Part shown: positions 43,837 through 51,907 of the stretch, piece after piece
Layout: the number at the start of each line of letters is the position of its first letter
Numbering within the stretch: the stretch's first letter is position 1
NCBI GenBank assembly: GCA_020633435.1
Contig: JACKDP010000006.1
Span: forward strand, 372,001 to 436,000
Source: Myxococcales bacterium
GTDB taxonomy: Bacteria > Myxococcota_A > Bradymonadia > UBA7976 > UBA1532
Length of the DNA stretch: 64,000 bases
Reading direction: 5' to 3'
Notes under the pieces: model-generated
The model's database searches: none
The model's input: only the letters and a program-made list of their open reading frames with translations
What the model was told of the DNA's origin: nothing
Program-made: the position numbers and the translations under genes

Positions 43837-44851
43837 CCAGGGTCCCAGCTTCGCTTTGAAGTCTTCGACCATCGCCACCGGGTTGGGGTCGATGCCGCCC
43901 AGCGCGGCGTGGGCGCAGGTGGCGAAGTCGAAGAGGTAGAGGGCCGCGAAGGCCTTGACCAGGGGCGCCTCGCCAGCGGGCAGCGCCACCCGCAGCACGG
44001 GCACGCCGGCCCTCGAGGGTGGCTGCCGTGGTAGCCACCCGGTGCCGCGCCCGCGCGGGCGCGTCGGGGTCGTCGATGATCACGGCCGAGAACGGCCCCG
44101 GCAGCCGCGTGTAGCCGACCATCTCGTTGTGGTTCAGCTCCGGCAGGGCGTAGCTGAAGGCGGGCGTCTTCGCGTTCTCGTTGAACTTGATCTTCGCGAT
44201 GAGCGCGACCGGCTCGAAGGGGGCGGTGGCGTAGATGACGGGGATGCGCCCGTTCAGCGCCTCGGCCAGCGCCAGCGCGCGGCCCTCGACGCCGTCGGTG
44301 TGCGCCCGCAGGCCGTCGCCGACCTGCGCCATCATGCGGGCGCCGCCCGGCAGGAGCCCGGCGTTCTCCAGGATGGCCGCCAGTGCGCCCAGGAAGAAGC
44401 CGGTGGCCGCGCGCGGCTGGAAATCGGGCGTGGGCCGCTCGAGCTTGACGGCGGGCAGGCCATCGCGCGCGGCGATCGTCTGCAGCGCGCCGCCAGCGCT
44501 CAGGATGAGGACGCGGGCGCCGCGGGCGCGCGCGTCGGCCAGCGCCGAGATCGTCTCCTCGGTGTTGCCGCTGTAGCTCGACGCGATGACGAGGGTGTCG
44601 GGGCCGACGCCCGCGGCGCGCACGTCGTACTCCCGCGAGACGGTGAGGTCGACGCCCAGGGGATCACTGACGATCTTGAGCAGGTCGCCGGGGAAGGCGC
44701 TGCCGCCCATGCCACAGAGGATGGCGCGCCGAACCCCACGGGCCTCGGTGCCCACGGTGCCCGCGAACGCCACGCCCTGGGCGAAGTGGTCGGGGATGCC
44801 CCGGACGGCGTCCAGCATCGTCCCCGATGCCCAAGTTGACATAATGCTCAT
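43828..44851 (-). CDS. Bifunctional phosphoglucose/phosphomannose isomerase (SIS domains, frameshifted)
   Basis: About 340 residues. Frame one from ATG 44849-44851 (44818 is possible) has the SIS motifs AILCGMGGSAFPGDLL and LVIASSYSGNTEETISALA, and the catalytic-site segment ALPELNHNEMVGY. One extra base at about 44000-44015 moves the end into another frame: VPVLRVALPAGEAPLVKAFA, YLFDFATCAHAALG, IDPNPVAMVEDFKAKL, stop at 43828. The family interconverts glucose-6-P, fructose-6-P and mannose-6-P, feeding glycolysis and polysaccharide synthesis. It lies 72 bases downstream of the DUF4388 gene on the same strand. The frameshift is probably a sequencing error because both halves are well conserved. 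Confidence 0.85.
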
Positions 44852-44923
44852 TGTGCGACAAACGCCTCCGCAGGCCGGAACAGGGCGCCGATCCCCTCCA
44901 CCCCCGCCTGGGAGCGGTCCGGA

Positions 44924-46213
44924 TCAGCCGATGTCGATGAAGAGCTGATTGATGACCTTCTGGAGCTCTTGCTGCTCGTCGCGCTCGAGCCACTCACGGG
45001 CGGCGAACATCTCGAAGAACAGGAGCTCGTTGAGGGCCTGAGACAGGAAGCTGAGCCGATTGTCCATCTGGGTGCCGGCCAGGTTGGCCAGGAGCCGCTC
45101 CCGATCCAGCTTGCCGTCGATGAACATGACGCCCTGGAACAGCTCGACGAAGCCGTAGAACTGCAGGAACGTCTCCAGGCCTTTCTGCAGGGCCTGCTGC
45201 TGACCGTGCCGCGCGATGGCCGTGTAGATGCGCTCGAACACCGTGTTGAAGGTGTCGACCATCGTGCCGGTCTCGGAGCCGACCCGATCCTCCTCCAACG
45301 ACTCCGCCGCTGGCGGCTCGGTGTGCTCGGCGACCAGCTCGATGTGGCCGCTCTGCTTGAGGTGGAACAAGATCTTCATGGTCTCGAAGTCGCCGTAGCG
45401 GCACGCGCGGGAGACCTGCTCCACCGTGCGCGGCTTCTGCAGCATCCGCAGGACGAGCCGCTCCCGCGCGCCGAGGTCGCCGACGTCGGCGTCGGCCCGC
45501 GCCACGAGCCGCATGCCGTCCTCGGGGATGCGCTCGCGGAAGTACGCCATCTCGTCCATGCGCCGCAGCCCCTCCATGAGGAGCGACTGGGCGTTCAGGG
45601 ACAAGGGCCCTCCCCCGGGATCCTTGGGGTTGCGCGTCAGGTAGAAGTCGCCGTCCTTCATCAGCAGGATGGAGTAGAAGATCTCCTCCACCTGCCGGCG
45701 GACGTTCAGGTACAGATCGGCCTGGGTGATCTGGCCGCGATCGAGCAGATGGTTGCCGAGCGGCCGCCGGATGCGGCGGCACTCCTCAGCGGCCCGATCC
45801 AGGACGTCGCGCGGCAAGGCCCCGTAACGATAGAGGATTTCGCCCAGGCGGTCCTCAGGACGGTTCGAGGTGGCGTTGCGCACCTGGCCGTCCTTGAACG
45901 TGAGCGTCTTGCGGGTGTCGCCCTGGACGAAGAGCAGGTTGCCCGACTGCTGGGATGAGTGGACGAAGTTGATGACGTCCACCGTGGAGCCGAAGCCGGC
46001 GACGTCCCCCTGGAGCACGACCGGGTGGCGCAGCTCCTCCATGGGAGGTGTGCCGCCAACGCGCTGGAAGTGCAGCAGCGCGCTGTCCGACGGGAGGTGC
46101 GTGTAGACGCCCGCGAGCTGCGCGAGCTCCTGGCGCAGCGCGGCCCCCACGGCGATCATCCGGCCGGCCTCGTCCACCTGGACGTAGCCTTTCACGTCGT
46201 CTCGGCGACTCAT
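44924..46213 (-). CDS. DUF4388 (PATAN-type) regulatory protein
   Basis: 429 residues. Residues about 70-180 match DUF4388, which in Myxococcota and Deinococcus-type bacteria links signalling proteins and gliding or cell-envelope regulation: VINFVHSSQQSGNLLFVQGD, RKTLTFKDGQVRNATSN, LGEILYRYGALPRDVLD. A second part has the related ARERLVLRMLQKPRTVEQVS winged-helix-like segment, and the last 110 residues are helical (IYTAIARHGQQQALQKGLET). There is no enzyme motif. The start overlaps the J-domain gene stop as ATGA, so they are coupled. Probably a cytosolic scaffold or regulator. Confidence 0.82.
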   Translation of the reverse strand: MSRRDDVKGYVQVDEAGRMIAVGAALRQELAQLAGVYTHLPSDSALLHFQRVGGTPPMEELRHPVVLQGDVAGFGSTVDVINFVHSSQQSGNLLFVQGDTRKTLTFKDGQVRNATSNRPEDRLGEILYRYGALPRDVLDRAAEECRRIRRPLGNHLLDRGQITQADLYLNVRRQVEEIFYSILLMKDGDFYLTRNPKDPGGGPLSLNAQSLLMEGLRRMDEMAYFRERIPEDGMRLVARADADVGDLGARERLVLRMLQKPRTVEQVSRACRYGDFETMKILFHLKQSGHIELVAEHTEPPAAESLEEDRVGSETGTMVDTFNTVFERIYTAIARHGQQQALQKGLETFLQFYGFVELFQGVMFIDGKLDRERLLANLAGTQMDNRLSFLSQALNELLFFEMFAAREWLERDEQQELQKVINQLFIDIG

Positions 46214-47049
46214 CCCCTCTTCCGGAGACCGAAGAGGCCCTTCTTCTCGGCGGGCCTGCGCTGAAGGTGTCTTAGCTCGCTTGCGGCTTCAGCGCAATGC
46301 GGGTTGATCTGCAGCGCGCGCTGGAGCGCTGCAGACGCCTTCTCCGTCTGGTCCATGAGTCGATAGACGCGGCCCAGGTACAAGAAGGGCTCCTCACGCC
46401 CGCCCTCCGAGCCCATGCCCTGCGTGACCTCGGCGAGGAGCTGGGCGGTCTTCGCGGCCATCGTGAGCGAGGGACCCCGGGCCTGCACGACGAGCAGCTC
46501 GGCGTAGGCCAGGCCCGCCCGGGCGACCGGATCGTCGGGCGTCGCCTTCAGGGCCTCCTCGAACCGCTGGCGCGCGGCCTCCGCGTTGCCGGCCTTGAGG
46601 ATGGCGACGCCCTCCTTGACCAGCTTCTCGGCCCGGAAGACCTGGCCCAGATCGGCGCCCCCCGCGTCGTTGACGAGGTTGGCGCCCCCGCGGGCGCGGA
46701 CCTGCTGCTCGGCGTCGTAGTCCTTGCGGGTGGCGATGTCGCTCAGGACCTCGTTGGCCCGGTTGATGGCGATGAAGATGCGCTGCACCGCCTCGATGTC
46801 CGCCGCCTCGAGGGCGTAGCGGGCGAAGCGGTCGGCGTGGAACTCTCGCGCAAGTGCTCGGAATGCATTGCGAATCTCCTCGGGGCCGGCCTCCTTGGCC
46901 ACGCCGAGGACCTCGTAGTGCGACTTCTCCTCGATGCCCTTGAGGCGCTCGTGGACGTCCTGGACGCGGGCGAGCACGCGCTCATCCGGCGGCTTCTTGC
47001 CGCTGTTGTCGGCCAGGGGCCGGCTGGCGGGCCAGGCGGCGTCCTCCAC
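46210..47049 (-). CDS. J-domain-like protein with TPR repeats (possibly C-terminal half of the upstream gene)
   Basis: 279 residues from a GTG at 47047-47049 without a ribosome site. The J-domain-like region is at about residues 40-115 (SHYEVLGVAKEAGPEEIRNA, then EFHADRFARY), but the essential HPD tripeptide reads HAD, so DnaK stimulation is doubtful. A helical hairpin and three or four TPR-like units follow (VKEGVAILKAGNAEAARQRF, then PFLYLGRVYRLMDQTEKASA). The upstream gene ends only 85 bases earlier in the same reading frame at a single TGA, and the region between reads as a Pro/Ala/Arg linker. The two are probably one DUF4388-J-TPR protein of about 600 residues, as seen in myxobacteria. 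Overlaps the next gene as ATGA. Confidence 0.75.
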   Translation of the reverse strand: MEDAAWPASRPLADNSGKKPPDERVLARVQDVHERLKGIEEKSHYEVLGVAKEAGPEEIRNAFRALAREFHADRFARYALEAADIEAVQRIFIAINRANEVLSDIATRKDYDAEQQVRARGGANLVNDAGGADLGQVFRAEKLVKEGVAILKAGNAEAARQRFEEALKATPDDPVARAGLAYAELLVVQARGPSLTMAAKTAQLLAEVTQGMGSEGGREEPFLYLGRVYRLMDQTEKASAALQRALQINPHCAEAASELRHLQRRPAEKKGLFGLRKRG

Positions 47050-47133
47050 CGCGCGCGGCGGCGGGGGCGCGGCGACGGCCCGGCGGGCGGGCGGCGCCTC
47101 GGGGCGGCGGCGCCGCGCGGCGGACGCCCGACG

Positions 47134-48036
47134 TCATCCGGGGGGCGCGACGGCCGCGGGCGGCCCGCTGGTGCGGCTGACGTAGACCGGCGGCGCGGCG
47201 CCCGGACCCACCGAGGGGTGGGCGGTGGCGGTGCCCGCGATGTTGGCCGGCCGGGCGACCCGGCGGATGGTGCCCGTGACGGGCCGGGGCGGCTCGCTGG
47301 GGGCCGCCACCTCGCCGGGCGCCTTGCTGATGGTGGACTGGTAGCGGGCCATGCCCGACAGCACCAGCACCGTCACCTCCCGCGCCGCCATCTCGCGATC
47401 GCCCCGGACGCGGGCGATGAGCTCGAACGGCGTCGGGGCCTCCAGCATCGACCGGGTGTTGGGCGTCGGGAAGAGCTGGTCGAACCGGGCCGCGTGGTGG
47501 GCCGCGAAGTCGGTCGGCGCCACCAGCTGCCGGGCGTAGCGGTTGACGAACTCGGTGGCGGCCGGGCCGGGGATGTAGCGCCCCGCCGCCTCCACCAGCA
47601 GGTCCACCAGATCGATGCCCTGGGCGCCCTGGTCGGGCCGGATGACGGCGTCCTCGAACTGGTAGGCGCCGTCCTGCCAGCCGAAGGGCTCCAGCAGCAG
47701 GTGGCGGGCGACGCGGCGCTGGATGGCGGCCAGCCGGCGCGGCGCCACGAGCCCCATGCGGACCACCATGATGTCGACGGGCGTGCGGGTGGCCTGGGCC
47801 TGCTGGCGCAGCTCCACCTCCTCGGTGGAGGAGATGAGGCCCTCCTCCACGAGGGCGTAGACGAGGCCGTCCTGCCGCTGGTTGGACGCCGTCCGGACGG
47901 GGTAGCCGTTGACGATCTCGGCGCGCTTGATGACGGACCCCGACTGCAGCGTCAGCACTCCGCTGAGGCGCCGCTCGAGGATGCTCCGAAACACCATGAA
48001 CAGCCGAAGGTGCTCCAGCTTGCCTCGGATCGCCAT
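47134..48036 (-). CDS. DUF4388-domain protein (N-terminal half of a DUF4388-J protein?)
   Basis: 300 residues from the ATG at 48034-48036 (GAGG five bases upstream; a TTG precedes it). The N-terminal 110 residues are DUF4388-like: FMVFRSILERRLSGVLTLQS, GSVIKRAEIVNGYPVRTASN, DGLVYALVEEGLISSTEEVE. A helical segment and a Pro/Ala/Gly-rich linker follow, up to a TGA at 47134-47136 beside a run of six Gs. The downstream J-domain frame is in register with it, so a paired indel or point error could have created the stop. Together with the two downstream genes it forms a regulatory operon. Confidence 0.75.
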   Translation of the reverse strand: MAIRGKLEHLRLFMVFRSILERRLSGVLTLQSGSVIKRAEIVNGYPVRTASNQRQDGLVYALVEEGLISSTEEVELRQQAQATRTPVDIMVVRMGLVAPRRLAAIQRRVARHLLLEPFGWQDGAYQFEDAVIRPDQGAQGIDLVDLLVEAAGRYIPGPAATEFVNRYARQLVAPTDFAAHHAARFDQLFPTPNTRSMLEAPTPFELIARVRGDREMAAREVTVLVLSGMARYQSTISKAPGEVAAPSEPPRPVTGTIRRVARPANIAGTATAHPSVGPGAAPPVYVSRTSGPPAAVAPPG

Positions 48037-48114
48037 CAACGCCTCGTACTGGTCACCGGAGGGCCAGTGTAACGCCCTTGGACTTCACTGGCGAGGGGGT
48101 GCGTGCGTGGCGGG

Positions 48115-49308
48115 CTACTCGGAGGCGAGGGCGGTCAGGTGCCAGGCGGCCGCCTTGTGGAGCACGGCGACCTCGCCATGGAGGACCTGCGTCCAGAGGC
48201 GCTCGGCCCGGGCGGCGTCCCCCTCGATCTCGGCGATGAGGGCGTCGCGCTGCCAGGCCCACTCGGGCTCGTAGAAGTGCATGTTCAGGCGGGTCAGACG
48301 GTTCTGGTCGCGCTCCCACCCGCTGATCATGGCGTCGACGGCCTCGTCGTAGCGGCCGGTGATGTCGCGCAGCGCCGCCAGGCCCATGTAGCCCCAGGCC
48401 CCGTCGGGCCGGGCGTCGATGGAGGCGCGGTACAGATCCTCGGCGCCGCGGTAGCCGCCCTGGATCTGCAGCAGCTCGGCGAGGTTGGAGAGCGCGATGC
48501 TCTCGTTGTACGGCCCCGCCTCCGGCGCCTCCAGGATGGCCTCGAAGTGGGCGGCCGCGCCGTCCAGATCGCGCCGCAAGTAGTGGATGTTGCCCAGGTT
48601 GTTCAGCGCGACCGGGTGGGCCGGCTCGGCGGCGAGCACGTCGCGGTAGAGCGCCTCGGCGTCGTCCAGCTCCTGGGCCTGCAGGTGCACATAGGCCAGG
48701 GCCAGGCGGCCGTCGAGGGCCTCGGGCGCGCGCTTCATGAGGTCGCGCGCCACCTGCTCGCCCGTGGTGAAGTCGCCGGCCAGGGTGGCCAGCTCGGACT
48801 GGTAGGCCATGAGGGTGCGGACGCGCTCCTCGGCGCCGGCGTGGCGATCCATCACCACGGCGAGGCGCTCGGCGGCGTCCGCCGCGCTGACGTAGTCGCC
48901 CTGCTCGACGGCGCCGCGCAGGACGCGCTCCAGCAGCAAGCGATCGTCCCCTGCCCGCTCCAGCCCCTCCTGCCAGGCCGCCATGGCCGCCTCGGGCTGG
49001 TCGAGGGTGAACCGCAGGTCGCCCACCATGCGCCAGAGCGACGGATCCTGGGGCTCGGCGCGGGTGGCGGCCTCGAAGGCCACGAGGGCGCCCGCCCGGT
49101 CACCCGCCCGGAGCCGCGTGAAGCCGGCCACGCGGTGCGCGAGCTCGGGGGCGGCGAAGCGGTCCTTCGCCGTGCCCTTCGGGGTGATGCGAGCCTTGGC
49201 GGTGAGCTGTGCCCTGGTGGGGAGCGTGGGGGTCGGCGCGGCGTGGGCGGCGCCCAGCCAGAGCCCACCTGCGGCCAGCGCCACGAGCCAGCGGTTCCTG
49301 CGTGCCAT
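48115..49308 (-). CDS. Periplasmic TPR-repeat protein
   Basis: 397 residues with a signal peptide (LVALAAGGLWLGAAHA) cleaved near residue 23. The mature part is helical repeats of TPR type from about residue 55 onwards: AGDRAGALVAFEAATRAEPQ, then LNNLGNIHYLRRDLDGAAAH, then IALSNLAELLQIQGGYRGAE. GGAGG is eight bases before the ATG at 49306-49308. It lies 123 bases downstream of the stop of the vWA-MoxR-FtsH operon on the same strand, so it may be a read-through member or an independent gene. Likely a scaffold in the periplasm; no partner identified. Confidence 0.8.
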   Translation of the reverse strand: MARRNRWLVALAAGGLWLGAAHAAPTPTLPTRAQLTAKARITPKGTAKDRFAAPELAHRVAGFTRLRAGDRAGALVAFEAATRAEPQDPSLWRMVGDLRFTLDQPEAAMAAWQEGLERAGDDRLLLERVLRGAVEQGDYVSAADAAERLAVVMDRHAGAEERVRTLMAYQSELATLAGDFTTGEQVARDLMKRAPEALDGRLALAYVHLQAQELDDAEALYRDVLAAEPAHPVALNNLGNIHYLRRDLDGAAAHFEAILEAPEAGPYNESIALSNLAELLQIQGGYRGAEDLYRASIDARPDGAWGYMGLAALRDITGRYDEAVDAMISGWERDQNRLTRLNMHFYEPEWAWQRDALIAEIEGDAARAERLWTQVLHGEVAVLHKAAAWHLTALASE

Positions 49309-49431
49309 GCGAGCGTCCTCCTGCGATGCCGTGCGAGTGGGCGCGCCGGAGCGCGCACCAGCTTGAGACGAACCACCACGCCGGAAGTTCCATTCCCACC
49401 AGAAAAAGACGGGATGGGCCGGACCCCGAGC

Positions 49432-50922
49432 TTAGCGCTCCCCCGGCCCCGCGTCCAAGCCAGCCCCCAGGAGCGCGCCGAGCGTGGCGTTCAGGGCGCG
49501 CCGCAGGTCGGTGACCGCCGAGAAGCGCGCGCCGCTGCGGGCCCGGTCGCGCCGCCCGCGGCCCGCCAGGGTGAGCGCGATGGCCGCCCCGTCCACCTGG
49601 AGCCAGACCGTGCCCGGCGGCAGCCGCGGCGGCGCCAGGCGGGGGCTCATGACGAGGAGCGGCGCGGCCGGCCAGGGCGCGTCGGCGTCGAGGGTGCCGA
49701 GGCGGACGCGGTGGTGCCGCAGCTCCGTCCCGAGGCTCGTCCGCAGCAAGACCTCCTCCTCGGCGGCGATGCCGACGTCGGCGGGCTGGGTCAGGCGCCA
49801 CCGCAGCGTCGTGCTGGCGGCCTGGGCCGAGAAGGCCCGCGCGAGATCGGCGTGCAGCGCCAGGTACAGCCCGGCGACCAGGACGAGGGCCTGCACGGGC
49901 AGCTCGGGGTGCTTCTGGCGCAGGCCGGCGAGGTCGTCGACCACGACGGTGACGTGCCGGTGGGCGTCGAGCAGCGGGCTCTCGTCGCGGGTGTAGTAGA
50001 GCAGCTCGCCGACGACGTAGCGGATGTCGAAGGCGTCGACGCCCTCGCCGCCCTCCCCCACGTAGGCCACCTCGGAGCGGACGAGGTTCTCGAAGCGGCC
50101 CTGGTGGCTCAGGGCGTCGAAGCCCCCGGCCGGGAAGCGGTCGGCCTCCTCGGCCTCGACGGGGATCTCGCGGGCGCTGCGGCGCAGCCGGCCGGCCACG
50201 GAGGCGTGCAGCGGCCCGATCCGGGCGGCGACGCCATGGAGCTGCCGCAGCGCGAGGCGCTGGGACTCGCTGTGCAACTCCCCGAAATGATTGAGCTCCC
50301 AGAGGTCTTCCGGGCCGAAGAGCGGGCCCGCCGGGAGGGCGTCCACGGCGGCCGCGTGGGCGTCGGCGGCGAGCGTGAGCCAGGCGTCGTCCAGCGCGGC
50401 CCAGTCCTCGAAGCGCGTGGGCGTCTCGGTGATGACGGCCTCGCCCAGGCTGCGGACGTGGGCGGCGTTGCCCGTCAGGCGGAGGCGCGCGCCGAGCGTC
50501 GGCTCCGTCAGGGCCAGGCGGATGGCGTGGACGAGGAAGGCGTCGCGGCGGGCCGGGGGCACGCCGCTCAGGGCGACGTGGGCGGCGTCGACGCTGGGGT
50601 CGAGGAGCCATCGGCCCAGGACGCGCTCCTCGTAGGCCAGGCGGGCGGCCTGCTCGGCGGCTGGCCAGGCGCCCAGGTCCCGGCCGGAGGCGAGGCGGAA
50701 GGCGTGGCCCTCGCGCAGCAGCAGGCCGAGGTCGTGGACGAGGGTCAGCGGCAGGTGCTCGTCCCCTGCCCCCCAGGCCTCGGCCAGCCAGCCGAGGGCG
50801 TCGCGCGCCGTGGCGTGCCAGTCGGCCGCGGCGCCAGACCAGTAGAGCGCCGCCAGGGCCGATGAGACCAGGCGCTCCCGGCCGAGGGCGTACTCCTCGG
50901 CCTCCTCGTCAACGTCAGCCAT
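49432..50922 (-). CDS. Degenerate vWA-domain protein of MoxR/FtsH operon
   Basis: 496 residues from the ATG at 50920-50922, which overlaps the moxR stop by eight bases. The N-terminal 280 residues are helical and of unknown fold (LVHDLGLLLREGHAFRLASG, LTLAADAHAAAVDALP). The C-half reads like a vWA domain preceded by its usual lead-in: FDIRYVVGELLYYTRDESPL, then HVTVVVDDLAGLRQKHPELP, then ALVLVAGLYLALHADLARAF. The metal-site motif D-x-S-x-S is reduced to VVDDLAGL, keeping the first Asp but not the serines. vWA proteins act as clients or adaptors of MoxR ATPases. Being last in the operon and directly coupled to moxR supports this assignment. The vWA call rests on context and pattern. Confidence 0.6.
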   Translation of the reverse strand: MADVDEEAEEYALGRERLVSSALAALYWSGAAADWHATARDALGWLAEAWGAGDEHLPLTLVHDLGLLLREGHAFRLASGRDLGAWPAAEQAARLAYEERVLGRWLLDPSVDAAHVALSGVPPARRDAFLVHAIRLALTEPTLGARLRLTGNAAHVRSLGEAVITETPTRFEDWAALDDAWLTLAADAHAAAVDALPAGPLFGPEDLWELNHFGELHSESQRLALRQLHGVAARIGPLHASVAGRLRRSAREIPVEAEEADRFPAGGFDALSHQGRFENLVRSEVAYVGEGGEGVDAFDIRYVVGELLYYTRDESPLLDAHRHVTVVVDDLAGLRQKHPELPVQALVLVAGLYLALHADLARAFSAQAASTTLRWRLTQPADVGIAAEEEVLLRTSLGTELRHHRVRLGTLDADAPWPAAPLLVMSPRLAPPRLPPGTVWLQVDGAAIALTLAGRGRRDRARSGARFSAVTDLRRALNATLGALLGAGLDAGPGER

Positions 50923-51907
50923 CCAGGCCCAGGAGGCTGTTGACCTTCTCCTCGACGATGGGCAGCTCGGCGCGCCGGTTGCCCACATAGCGCAGGACGC
51001 GCAGATCGCCGGCCTGGACGGCGCCGCCGTGGTGCAGGAAGGCCCGCGCCCGGATGAGCTTGTAGATCTTCACGGCCTTGCGGTCGCTCACGTAGACCTG
51101 ATCCTCGGTCTCGAGCACGCGGACGATGCGGCGCAGCTCGGCGAAGATGGCGGGCGGGAACCAGCGGGCGTGGTCGCCCAGCCGGCCGGACTCGGCGAAG
51201 TGCAGGTCGAGGTAGCGCTTGAGCTTGAGGAAGTCGATGAAGGAGGCGGGGCCGTCGGCCCAGGGCCGCTGGCTCAGGGCGCGGCTGGCCTCGGTGCGCA
51301 TGCCGGCGTCGATGAGGGCCTCGAAGTGCCGCTCCTTCACCGGCCTCGTCTCGACCTTGAGGACGAAGCGGTCGGACAGCGCGACCAGCTCGCTCTGCTC
51401 GGGGATGTCGTTCGTCGCGGCGAAGAGCAGGCGGAGCTGCACCGGCTCCGGGGCGCCGTCCTGGTAGAACTTCCGCTCGTTCACGATGGTGAGGAGCGTG
51501 TTGAGGATGGCGCTGTTGCTCTTGAAGATCTCGTCGAGGAACACCACCTTCGCCTCGGGCAGCATGCCCCGCGTCCGCCGGCGGAAGCGCCCGTCCTTGA
51601 GCTGGGCGATGTCGATGGGCCCAAGGATTTCGCTGGGTTCCGTGAACTTCGTGAGCATGTACTCGAAGTAGTCCTCGCCCCCGAGGCCCAGGCTCTCCAC
51701 GAACTTCAGGACGAGGTCGCTCTTGGCGGTGCCCGGTGGCCCGGCGAAGAGCAGGGGCTCCTGGGTGGCCGCGGCCAGCAGCATCAGCTCGGCCTCCGTG
51801 TCCCGGCCGACGAAGTAGCTGGCGAGGAAGCGGCCGTGCTGGAGCACGCGGTGGCGGATGTCATCGATCTCGGCGTCCAGGGCCTCGAAGGTCCAGTCTT
51901 CGGCCAT
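50915..51907 (-). CDS. MoxR-family AAA+ ATPase
   Basis: 330 residues from the ATG at 51905-51907, which overlaps the stop of the 1060-residue gene as TGATG. Walker A is GPPGTAKS at 56-63, Walker B VVFLDEIFKS at 121-130, sensor 1 AATND at 163-167. The pre-sensor insert typical of MoxR is between (FTEPSEILGPIDIAQLKDG). The C-terminal lid is helical (LRVLRYVGNRRAELPIV). MoxR proteins are chaperone-like remodellers that load metals or regulate vWA-domain partners; the vWA-like gene follows immediately. Here it is gene seven of an eight-gene operon with an FtsH-like protease. The nucleotide site is intact, so it is probably the energy-using switch of the system. Confidence 0.93.
   Translation of the reverse strand: MAEDWTFEALDAEIDDIRHRVLQHGRFLASYFVGRDTEAELMLLAAATQEPLLFAGPPGTAKSDLVLKFVESLGLGGEDYFEYMLTKFTEPSEILGPIDIAQLKDGRFRRRTRGMLPEAKVVFLDEIFKSNSAILNTLLTIVNERKFYQDGAPEPVQLRLLFAATNDIPEQSELVALSDRFVLKVETRPVKERHFEALIDAGMRTEASRALSQRPWADGPASFIDFLKLKRYLDLHFAESGRLGDHARWFPPAIFAELRRIVRVLETEDQVYVSDRKAVKIYKLIRARAFLHHGGAVQAGDLRVLRYVGNRRAELPIVEEKVNSLLGLDG

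Noticed and set aside
24560..44050. True pseudogenisation of a genomic region.
   Set aside because: Essential or core genes such as polA and a sugar-phosphate isomerase are affected, conservation continues on both sides of every break, and intact genes (TonB receptor, sufE, DUF1552) are interspersed; consensus error fits better.
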